Positions 45,336 through 54,926 of a DNA stretch of 64,000 bases are shown here, piece after piece. The notes below the pieces were generated by a model. It saw nothing but the letters and a program-made list of their open reading frames with translations, was not told where the DNA came from and ran no database searches. Position numbers and translations under genes: made by a program. Numbering within the stretch: the stretch's first letter is position 1; each line of letters begins with the position of its first letter. The stretch spans positions 70,133,501-70,197,500 of the forward strand of contig CM032228.1 in the NCBI GenBank assembly GCA_019009955.1, in the 5' to 3' direction. Source of the stretch: Riptortus pedestris (lineage: Eukaryota > Arthropoda > Insecta > Hemiptera > Alydidae).

Positions 45336-45926
45336 TGGGAAACAGGTCTTAATAGCAAGAAGTCTTCCCACCAATTCCTTTACTAATGCACAAGGCCTTT
45401 CGACACTAACGTGCCATCATCAGGTGCTAACAACAATACAAAAAGACGGAAATAGTTAATGTTTTTTAATTTATTAAATGCTGGAGGAATGTTGAGTCCG
45501 TCCTAATTAATGCTCCTGTCACCTTTTTCTTAATTTTCTGGACGTTCTACCCACATAAAACACCCCACATTCCCCAAAAACAATTTTCCTTGTCGACCAA
45601 CTTTACTGGGTCTTTCAACTGGCTTAAATAGGATTTCAGATTATTTGTATTTGCGAAGCCAACCCCAATTTTCCTGCAACTCTAGATTCGCTGGATCTTC
45701 TCGGAGACGAATCCCCTGGACAATGTGCATGACTGATTTTAGTAATTTTATTTAAGTTGAAACATTTCAAACGTAAGTTTTTGTTACATCACATGGCCTT
45801 AAACATGTCTCTAGGTTTGTTTTGTTGTTAGCACCTGATGATGGCACGTTAGTGACGAAAGGCCTGGTGGTTTAATAAAGAAATTAGGTGGGAAGACTGT
45901 TATTAATACCAGTTTCCCTCATCGGC
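45336..45926. repeat. inverted pair of retroelement tails with hammerhead-like cores
   Basis: AAGAAGTCTTCCCACC, AGGCCTTTCG, CACTAACGTGCCATCATCAG and GTGCTAACAACAA at 45,336-45,436 reappear inverted at 45,826-45,926. Each arm has a core: minus strand 45,398-45,423 (CTGATGA, 15 bases, GAAA, with the 5-bp stem GGCAC/GTGTC) and plus strand 45,835-45,860 (CTGATGA, 15 bases, GAAA). This parallels the pair at 11,667-11,923. The element is nested within the HINE-like copy at 44,824-47,090. Confidence 0.65.
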
Positions 45927-46040
45927 ACTCCCACATCCAGCAATATATGAATTATTTTGAACTTATCTTTATCTTATTTGATAATGTTGTGATATTCATA
46001 TTTTCTCTATGATAAATATTAACCGGGATATTTACATTTT

Positions 46041-46154
46041 AGCAGATTTCCCTTAAGGGAAATCAGCTATTGAGGTCGTACTCATGACGCGAGTTTCGAA
46101 AAATTTCTGTCCATCGATCCTACCCAGGAGATGACGAAAATGAGGTCCGTTGAA

Positions 46155-46221
<67 letters not shown>

Positions 46222-46717
46222 TATTTGTCTGTTAACGCTCTAGCGATCGCAATTTTTGTCTAATCGTTACCAAACTCGGAATTTAATCGTTTTATGTAAA
46301 AAGAAAGATCAAGTTCGTTAACGGCTGAAATCGGACCAGTGGGAGGGGGGTTTAGAGAGGGAATTTTCGGAAAATTCGAACTATCTCCATTATTATGCGT
46401 CGGATCGAAAAATTGTATAGAATAAATCTTATTGCAAATTAAATTTACTATAACTATTGTTCTATACATTTATTCTGTATCTTGAATATTAACCGAGATA
46501 TTTGCACTTGTATTCTGCATTGGTCGGCAGGAGTGAGCTGTTTGGTACTTTCAGAAGAGAGCTCTGGCGGCCGTTTTCGTAACTATTCGTCTCTCGTGTA
46601 TAAGTTTAGTGATCCCTTACTACTTACTATTGTTCCCTTACTTATTGGGCAGATTTCTCTATTGTAAAACTTCACGTGGGAAATCTGCTTAGTTTACGCA
46701 GCCCCTGCGTGACGGAC
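46041..46717 (-). repeat. HINE-like element, complete, with a clear insertion site
   Basis: 677 bp: AGCAGATTTCCCTTAAGGGA at the start, right block, TA tract 46,159-46,213, module 2, the arm with GGCGGCCGTTTTCG, and the left end CGCAGCCCCTGCGTGACGGA with final C. It interrupts the T-run of the word GATATTTACATTTT | TTTTTTTAGCTTTCAGCC of the enclosing copy, so both borders are defined. Confidence 0.93.
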
Positions 46718-47090
46718 TTTTTTTAGCTTTCAGCCTTCAGTTAACCACCACTCCTACTAATGTCATATTAACGATAAGCTGATATATCCTAGCTTTATTC
46801 TAATCTTATATCCCTAATATTGTTTCCAAGAGATCTTTATTATGCGAGATACATGCAAATTCGTTATTTGATGACGTCATCAATTAAAATTTTATGTTCC
46901 TGCTTCGAAAATATGTACTTGATCTACACCTCATTCGAAATTTAATCATTTCAATTAATACTAAAGATCATATTTGTTATTGGTTGATTCGGATCTGGAA
47001 TAGTGGGGGTTTAGAGGGGGAATTCAAAAATTCAATATATTTTCTTTGTTATGAGTCGGATCGTAAAATGCTTTAGGATCAACTATTCTT

Positions 47091-47697
47091 TCAAGAGCAG
47101 TTTTGATGGTATTGGCACATTAATGAATTCTCTATAACCTTTTTAGTCAGGAAAATGTAAAAAAAAAAAAAAAAAATTAATATTTAAAAATATTATTTAA
47201 TATTTACTAAAATTTTGACCAAATAATCAAAATGCTTATAATAATACAAAGGAGTCAAAATCTCCTGAAACGCAATAAGATTCTTCTGAAATAATGTATC
47301 ATTCACTCTCAAACTGTTTCCTTATTGGCACAGAACTAATAGGGATCACTCTTTTTTATTAATTTGTAAAAATGTAATTATTGATGTAAAAATCATAATT
47401 TTTCCACAAACACAGACATATATATGTTTGAAATTCAATGGTTTGTCAGATTTTCTATATAAATTCGGTAGAGTTATGTTTTTCCACGTTTTAGAACGTT
47501 CTAAAAACAATGGCATCAAAATTGGAAATCTTGGTTGTCTGTCTGCCCGTCTGATACTAAATAACTAAAAAACAGCACTGAGGATATTTGTGAGTCAACT
47601 ATCACGTAGTACAATATAGACTATATGAGAATCGGAATTTTCAACTAAGAGAGGGGGGCATTACATTGACGTGAGAACACATTTATTTATTTAAATC
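47091..47697. other. AT-rich intergenic, nothing recognised
   Basis: Contains an A-run at 47,160; no coding or repeat similarity. Confidence 0.4.
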
Positions 47698-47868
47698 ATT
47701 TATTAACGTCCACTTTTTGCAACTATGGCTAATTGGGACGGGTTATCTACAGATTACCACCCTTTCCTAGCCAGGGTGGCAGTGAGGATTTTATTTAATG
47801 AATGGCATAACTAAATAGTCCAGGCGGGAATCGAACTCGCCACTCTAGGTTTACCATGTGAGATTAAA
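47698..47868 (-). repeat. tRNA-derived SINE, head-truncated
   Basis: Minus-strand copy with tail AAAGTGGACGTTAATAAATG, body, B box GAGTTCGATTCCCGCC and CCTAGAGTGGC; it stops at ATCTCACATGGT. Confidence 0.85.
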
Positions 47869-48073
47869 GGCACATTTTCATCAGTATCTTCGTTAGGTAT
47901 AGGTCTTATTGAAACAATGCAGAGAACAAATTGTGTTTAGTATACTGAATTTGCTTCTAAGTCTAAATTATTTACATTTAGATATCGCGAATTCTAGTTT
48001 TGAGTTTTTTTAAGGTCAAAAAACAGCTAAAACATATGATAAAAGATCTACAGTTATTGTAAAAACAAGTTAC

Positions 48074-48187
48074 GAAATTCATTAAATAACATCCTAAGTC
48101 CCACCCTGGCTAGAAAAGGGTGGTCACCTGTAGATAACCCGTCTAAATAAGCCTGAAAAAGTGGACGTAATAAATAATAATAATAAA
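48074..48187 (+). repeat. tRNA-derived SINE, 3' half
   Basis: GAAATTCATTAAATAACATC, CCCACCCTGGCTAGAAAAGG, GTAGATAACCCGTC and the tail AGTGGACGTAATAAATAATA. No tRNA-like head. Confidence 0.82.
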
Positions 48188-48348
48188 AACAAGTTAGCTT
48201 TTCTTCAGTGAAATAATAAGAGCAAAATGCCAAATATTAAAGTTAATGATTTCGTGTGCAGTTAAATTTTATTGAATTATGTGCCTTTAGATGTTTCCTA
48301 TTGTGTCAATATGTGGGTTGTTGTCGTGTAGCAGTTCTGAATGGTTAA

Positions 48349-49302
48349 CCCTAGAACTACCATGGGGGGGGGGGCTCCTTGAGCCCACAACTTTTTGTTT
48401 TTGTTCCCTATCACCCTATTTAAATGGAATATTTTTGATATTTTATGTATTCCTCAGAAAAACATCCTAGAGTGAGGGCATAACAATAAAATTAAATAAA
48501 AAAATTTTTTTTTGACGTATGGGCTCGAGGAGCCCCCCCCTTGGTAATGCAAGGGGTAGTTATACACTTAAGTACCAAGGGGGGGGCTCCTCGAGCCCAC
48601 TGATATTTAATACTACTTTTAACTAGTAATTCAAGTGTTATTAATTATATTGCTCAAATAATAATTACTTTGATGTAATTTTAACATACAGAAACCTTCT
48701 CAAGTTTTTATTTTCTCAAAAAAAAATATATATATTCTCCCCATATAATTTTTTTTCATATAAAAATATATTACTGAGATGGTTATAATTATTGCTCCTG
48801 ATAGGTACTTTTTTAGAAAAGAGAAGATTTTCTAGGTTGTTCCCAACTAGGGGAACAGTTAGTCCATGCTGCATCCTGGATAAACACTCGGAAAAAAAAA
48901 TTATTGTGCGTAAGCACCGATAATTGCATTACGAATCTGATAATTATATTTTCTTAAATTATTATTCTATTATAATGTTATAATAACTTAGATATAGATA
49001 ACTTTTTATTCTAACAATGTTTAGATATGTTCCTCCAGTAGAATTAAATTACATTTAATTTAAAGTCATCCTTTTTTCCCCATCCAAACTGTTTTTTTTA
49101 ATTTATTTTTATTTTTGTATTTAATTTTTTTTAAATTTTTTTTTCCACAGGTGTCATAATAAACGTTCATTAAACATAATCCAATAGAAATAAAATTTTT
49201 AAAAAAATTATAGAACCAAAATAAAAGGTTTTTAAGGTTGTGGGCTCGAGGAGCCCCCCCTTGGTAATCCATGCGACCTGGGAGAGGTCGGTAATACTAG
49301 GG
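48349..49302. mobile_element. piggyBac-like non-autonomous element
   Basis: The element begins CCCTAGAACTACC and ends GGTAATACTAGGG, and TTAA flanks it on both sides (48,345-48,348 and 49,303-49,306). CCCTAG termini and TTAA duplications are diagnostic of the piggyBac superfamily. Inside, the palindromic word GGGCTCGAGGAGCCCCCC (or its inverse) occurs at the left end (as GGGCTCCTTGAGCCC), at about 48,521, 48,580 and 49,240. The interior is AT-rich and has no transposase frame. The middle pair suggests two termini facing each other. Confidence 0.85.
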
Positions 49303-49306
49303 TTAA

Positions 49307-50089
49307 TACTTATATTTATTTTGGGAATGCATTTTGTCACTATACGCTAAATGACGACTTTCTACTTATCGTAGGAATGAGGGGTTACTTGGAATAACCT
49401 TAATAAATTTTCACGGGAAACCATTTGATTTGAACCCGCTACGACGGGTAACAATATCACCTAATTACTTCGACTTCATCTTATACAGGATATGAGATAA
49501 AGTCAAATGCTGGGATAATGTAATCGTTACTTTTCAACGGAAACTAAATTTTTGTGACCTCATGAACTTTAACATGTTCGTCAATATTCGTCCGAATAGC
49601 AACACCATGCGTAACGCGTGAAACAATATCAGAGAAATTTCACGAAAACAAAAGTATTAGTTAGAGCTTAGTTAAACAAATATTTATATTTCGACTGGAA
49701 ACTATTATGAATTCAATTCGACCCACATCCACCTTTTGCTTCACGGGTATTGAAAATGAGTGACTGTACAGTTATTCTACTCGTTACAGGACATTTCTGT
49801 TACGTGATTATTTCTTCATAACTTAATTTAAACTTTATATTTACACGGAAAATCATTTCCATTTGTACTCGTCAACGACGGCAATACGGCTAAAATATGC
49901 CGGGATGATTCTGTGCATCCATTCTTTTTATTTACACGGGAAACATTTCTATTTCAACGCGTCATTGACGGTAACATGACCTGAAACTTTATGAATATAT
50001 AACAGAATAACTATGACAACTTAAGATAAAATCCATTAGAGCAATACTAATTGTGTATGACAAGAATTTGTCATAATAGGCAATTTATT
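49307..50089. repeat. diverged repeats of an ACGGGAAA..CGTCA..GACGG module
   Basis: Similar blocks of about 50 bases occur near 49,407 (TCACGGGAAACCATTTGATT), 49,530 (CAACGGAAACTAAATTTTTG), 49,690 (CGACTGGAAACTATTATG), 49,849 (TTTACACGGAAAATCATTTC) and 49,930 (TTTACACGGGAAACATTTCT). The clearer ones end in CGTCAACGACGG or CGTCATTGACGG. Spacing is irregular. It looks like an old tandem array; nothing coding was seen. Confidence 0.5.
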
Positions 50090-50197
50090 AGCAGATTTCC
50101 CTTAAGGGTAAACAGCTATTTTGGTCTTACTCATGAGGCGATGTTCGGAATTTTTTTTCAAATGTCCATCGATCCTACCCAGGCGATGGCGAAAATG

Positions 50198-50235
<38 letters not shown>

Positions 50236-50692
50236 ATATATATATTTGTCATTTCCGCTCTAGCGGTCGCAATTATTGTTTAATCGCTACCAAACTCGAT
50301 ATTTAGTCGTTTCGGTAACGGCTGAAATCGGACCAGGGGGGGGGGAGGGCTTAGAGGGGGAGGATTTTCGAAATATCTCTGTTACTATACGTCGGATCGA
50401 GAAATTGTATAGAAACAATCTTATTGCAAATTAAATGATCTATAAATGTTGTTATGTACATGTTTTCATCATCTTTATTAACCGATATATTTGCGTTTTT
50501 TAGTTTTCAGCCTTCAGTAAACCCCCACTCCAGCTTATGTCATATCAACAATAAGCTGTATTGTTGATATGACGTATTTGAAGCCTAAATATCAAATTTT
50601 GTTCTCATTGAACTTTTACGTCATGAGATAAATGCAAATACGGGACGCAAGTGGGAAATATGCTTAGTTTACGCAGCCTCTGCGTGACGGAC
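50090..50692 (-). repeat. HINE-like element, complete minus copy
   Basis: 603 bp: AGCAGATTTCCCTTAAGGGT, right block, TA tract 50,202-50,245, module 2 with a G-tract, and left end CGCAGCCTCTGCGTGACGGA with final C, followed by T-run. Confidence 0.92.
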
Positions 50693-51213
50693 TTTTTTTA
50701 CTCATTGCATTAAATCCATTTAAATGAAGTAAATAATACGTTAGTTTTAATTTGTTTAATGAAATTAATTGTAGCTGAATCCCGTAATTGTGAATTATTT
50801 AATTGAAGTAATCCTCTAGAGTCTCATATTCATTGTTTATTAAAAATTTATGTGTGAGAGGGAAAAATAAATTAATTTGGGTAATGATGGGATTAAAAAT
50901 TGAATGAACCAGTCTCTGAAACTTTAAGAGTGTTCTAAAATAATTGGCATTTATTTGTTGTTTTCATGTATATGTTACAAAGCGTTTATTAACATTTTCA
51001 TGATAACACGTCTTTAAAATGCAGAGCTTTTGTAGATTTACTGAAGCACCTCTGTTTTTTAAGAGATAATCGCCTTAGGTGTGCTAACAAAATGCATAAT
51101 TCTATTCTTAACCATTCAAAGTTATATTTATAGCTCAGTTGGGTTTAGACTAATTCTGATTTCATGACACTGGGGCGCTCAGGACCTTCCCGGCTCATGT
51201 TTAGCCAAGAAAT
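50693..51213. other. AT-rich intergenic, nothing recognised
   Basis: No family repeat or coding similarity. Confidence 0.4.
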
Positions 51214-51304
51214 GGGGCTCAGGTTAGCCATGTGAGTTAAAGCGTTCACGTTAATCCCACATGGTACCCTTAGTTGCAAAAAGTGGACGTTAATAAATAA
51301 TTTA
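51214..51304 (+). repeat. tRNA-derived SINE with internal deletion
   Basis: The full head (GGGGCTCAGGTTAGCCATGT, GAGTTAAAGCGTTC, A box) runs through CACATGGTA and jumps directly to the tail CTTAGTTGCAAAAAGTGGAC, then GTTAATAAATAA. The B box and body are missing. Confidence 0.85.
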
Positions 51305-51357
51305 ATTATTCTTAAGAATGCCTTGATGAGACTAAATGTGAACAATTGAGAGGCGTG

Positions 51358-51506
51358 TTGATTCCCGCCTAGGCAATAGGGTTTTATTTAGTGACGAACT
51401 CATTAAATAAAATCCTTGGTCCCACCCTTGCTAGAAAAGGGTGGTAACCTGTAGATAACCAGTCCTAATTAGTGGGAGTAACAAATGACAATTATAATAA
51501 TATGCG
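51358..51506 (+). repeat. tRNA-derived SINE, 5'-truncated within the B box
   Basis: It starts at GATTCCCGCCTAGGCAATAG and continues through the body and tail to ACAAATGACAATTATAATAA. It holds nearly the segment missing from the copy 54 bases upstream. Confidence 0.85.
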
Positions 51507-52010
51507 AACATAATTATATGTTATTAGACTTCCAAATTTTTACTCCAAAACATGGTGGGATGGAGTTGAGATTGGAACTTCCATCACCTAGAACCTATAC
51601 CTAGAGTGTACAGAAAATACAAGTCATCATCCAGGTTTGCTTGTTTATAAACTAACTATAATATAGTTAAAGGACAATTTAAAAAAAAATTACATTAGGT
51701 ATATTAGTTAGTTGTATATTATATGTTAGTTTTATGCTTTTCATAGATAAAAGGAAACATGCACAGTCGAATTTCCAGTATTCAATTGGTGGCAATATTA
51801 AAGTTAATATCGAATAACTAAAAAGACTGGCGCATATGTTAGTTCATTTACCACTAATAATATCGTGTGAATTATTTTTTGTCTATCATGTTTTCAAGGC
51901 ATTTGTTCTTTGAAGGATTAATAAGGGAGTTGAGAGGGGATTATAAAAATAACACTATTATTATGAGGTGACTGATCTCGGGAGCTAGTCCGTCCCCACC
52001 CCTGGGCTAG
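51507..52010. other. intergenic, nothing recognised
   Basis: AT-rich, no family repeat. Confidence 0.4.
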
Positions 52011-52045
52011 TATATAAGGGAAGAGACGTCCCCCTTCACCCAGTT
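52011..52045 (+). promoter_or_regulatory. candidate RNA polymerase II core promoter (TATATAAG)
   Basis: TATATAAG at 52,011 is followed 31 bases on by an initiator-like CCCAGTTCC, inside a GC-rich, C-rich island (51,965-52,100) that contrasts sharply with its surroundings. No coding frame follows. It may be the U3/R part of a solo LTR or a true host promoter. Confidence 0.35.
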
Positions 52046-52388
52046 CCGCTCCCGCTCTGTCACTCTTTCTCCCGCACTCTTACCGTGAGGATATACACTC
52101 GCTAACTCACTGTGAGTATAACAGTTCTACTCATAATCACTGAATGGTTATTCGATAATTACTGAGGCTTTTCACATAAATGAATGACTAAAAGGCTTTT
52201 CCAGAATGATAAAAAAATAAATACAAAACGCATGACGTATTCTGTTTAATTTGGGGCTTGCATATCGGACAGGGATATTCGAAAATTACTCACACTACAG
52301 CTGCCATTTGTAAACATTAAGGACAACGTTTTTTAAAAAAATAAGTGATTGAAATAATTTATTTTTTATCCATGATTACAAAAAACAA

Positions 52389-52442
52389 TTATTTATTTAT
52401 TAATGTCCACTTTGTGCTACTCAGGCTAATTGAGAGCTACCA
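52389..52442 (-). repeat. tRNA-derived SINE, 3' fragment
   Basis: TTATTTATTAATGTCCACTT and TGCTAC..AGGCTAATTG match the SINE tail on the minus strand. Confidence 0.55.
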
Positions 52443-54359
52443 ATTAAGACAATTACATTAAGAGAATGTATTAGTTTTAACATGCCATCTCATTTACTAC
52501 ATAATGCAATGTAGAGATAGCAAGATCATGTTAATAAGATTCTCAACTCACTGGCTACACTCGCGTTTCTTGTGTAACTTGTGGCTACTTCGAGTTACGA
52601 AAGGGGAAAGCTTAAAGGTTGCCAAAAATTAATGGGTTTTATTCGTTTCAAACCGCTTGTTTCGCTGACAGCCAATACTAAATCAACAGGTTAAGTGGTA
52701 CACAGTGCATCCATTTCTAGAATAAAACGTGAAATTATCCATGATAATGCTCCTAATTGGTCAAATAAAATATTCTCAATTACCAGATATTTAAAATGTA
52801 GTTTTTGTGATTACTTATAATAAAAACGTTACATGAAAATTATTTTTAATTAAAGACAGAAACAAATATAAAAAGATGTTATCTACACTAAATAAAATCA
52901 TATATAAAATACATGTATATCTTAACTGGAAATATTAATTTTATTTTCATTTTAAACTGGAATGTATTACCGGAACATAACTTTGATTGTTAAACTACCA
53001 CATTATAACATCCAACCATTTAAAAAATTGTTTCTAGCATACTATATTTGCCTTGCAGATGTACATATTTATAATCCAGCAAACACAAAGCCGTGGCAAG
53101 GTGATATGAGATAAGGCTCTATATATTTAGTAATATTTAAATACAAACATAATAAAATGTCCTGATGAATCATTCCCATATTAATTTAAATAAACTTCTA
53201 GACAAAATTGCTTACATGCATACAATTGCTTTCAGATAATTGCAGGAAGTGATAAATTAGGGAGCGATAACTCAATGAATTAATATATCTGATACATTTT
53301 TTTATCTTGTTTTCTGTAAGTATTTCTTTATATAGTTGATAGTTTCCATGACCTATTTTTTGAATTTGATTAAAATAATAATAAACAATAGTCTTCGACG
53401 CCTTTATTACATTCTGATGGAATTTAGTGCGAGACATAACTCTAAATTGAATTACAAAGTCTTAGTTTCTTTTGCAAGCGAGTTTTAATAGTTGTAGTTT
53501 TTTAAGAGCTTCGCAACTGAGGGGATGTTGCTCATTTAAATTTTTAACAAAAATGTAAACACTATTTGAAGAATACAAAAACGCCAAACATAGAACGATT
53601 ACAAAAGAATATTAAATAAAAATACGCAAACAGAACAATATAAAATAAAACTCAGAACTCAACGAAAAAACAACAATACCAAATACAATTAAAATCAGTA
53701 AATAGATGATAAAAGATTATTAAAAAAATTGAATAACATAGATAAATATGTATTTGTTTAAATAGTTTTCAACGTTTAAGCAATTAAATTAATAGATTAA
53801 TAAAAACACATTTCTATAACACAATGTGTGAAAAAGAAAACTAACACGTACACACACAACAGAGGCACATACAAACGCTCATAAATTATTCAATTTTGTT
53901 AAAAATGAAATTTTAAAATTATAGCTTATTAGACCTAATGTTTTGTGAATATGTTTGTGTTTTGAAATGTGCTGAATAATTATGGGTATGTGTGGGCTAC
54001 CTTTTAGTTCTATTTTGTGGTGCTGATCTAAGATGAGTAAATCCGGTGGTGTTAGTTACTCGCGAGGTCAATAATGTTCAGGGATCTATCATCGAAAATT
54101 GTAGGAAAGTCTGAAGTATAGGGGCGTTTTTGGTTGGGGGAGGTGTTTCTTGGATTAAAAAGAAAACGTGGGGCACTCAGGTGCTGCGTTAACTAACAAG
54201 ATATCGTATTTATTATTAGTTCGATTTTAAAGCGTTGTATATCGATCTTGTTGATTCTGTAATACTTCATGATTGTTGACATATATGTCTCTAACTCGAA
54301 TTGTTTTTTCTTTGCCTTTAAGTAGTGTTTGTAAAACCCTTCAATTCATGGGAATTTCA
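52443..54359. other. AT-rich intergenic, nothing recognised
   Basis: No coding or repeat similarity; the minus-strand frame at 53,198-53,437 has no recognisable domain. A weak resemblance to a HINE-like left end (GGTGCTGCGTTAACTAA) is at 54,180. Confidence 0.4.
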
Positions 54360-54404
54360 TTATTGCCCAGGCCGGAATCAAAGTTGCCACTCTAGGTTTA
54401 CTTA
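54360..54404 (-). repeat. tRNA-derived SINE fragment (B-box region)
   Basis: TTGCCCAGGCCGGAATCAAA and GTTGCCACTCTAGGTTTAC on the minus strand. Confidence 0.6.
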
Positions 54405-54715
54405 ACATACTTTTTTCAATAAACAACCTACGCAGAATATATGTTTCTAGCCAGTTATTCCTAAGGCACTTCGAAACGGAGAATTAGAGTTTGAGGTCAT
54501 CTGAGCTCTTTACACTTCTGTGTAAGAGGGAAATATACTAGTCTCCGAAGCATCTGCGTGACATAAGTTATAAGTTATTTTCCTTTTCTTTTCTTCTTAA
54601 AAAGAGGAAAATTAATAATTTTTGAAGATTATCTAAACATCTTCAATTTCTCATTATGAGTGAGAGTATGAAAACAATAAATAGTACTATCAATATAAAG
54701 GTTGTATAAATAAAT

Positions 54716-54926
54716 AAGAGCGTTGACCTTAATCTCACATGGTAAATCTGGAGTGGCGAGTTCGATTCCCGCCTGGGCTGAAGAATTTATTTAGCGACGG
54801 AATTAATTAAATAAAATTCTTAGTCCCACCCTGGCTAGAGAAGGGTGGTAGCCTGTAGATAACCCGTAACAATTAGCCTTAGTTGGAAAAAGTGGACGTT
54901 AATAAATAATTTAATTTAATAAATAA
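54716..54926 (+). repeat. tRNA-derived SINE
   Basis: Plus copy from GAGCGTTGACCTTAATCTCA through the B box GAGTTCGATTCCCGCC, body CCACCCTGGCTAGAGAAGGG and tail AAAGTGGACGTTAATAAATA. Only the first bases of the head are lost. Confidence 0.88.

Larger units (their letters stand above)
44824..47090 (-). repeat. HINE-like element, minus copy containing two nested insertions
   Basis: Right end AGCAGATTTCCTTTAAGGGA and right block lead to a (CT)n(TA)n(GA)n tract (44,966-45,065) and the module 2 start. The copy is interrupted at about 45,260-45,955 by an inverted tail pair and at 46,041-46,717 by another HINE-like element. It then continues with CAGCCTTCAGTTAACCACC, TTGATGACGTCATCAATT (46,868) and module 1 in reverse to about 47,090. 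Its left end is missing. Confidence 0.82.

Noticed and set aside
45835..45860. A complete active hammerhead ribozyme
   Set aside because: Only the CTGATGA...GAAA core and stem II can be drawn; upstream GGCCTT could pair as stem III, but stem I does not form.
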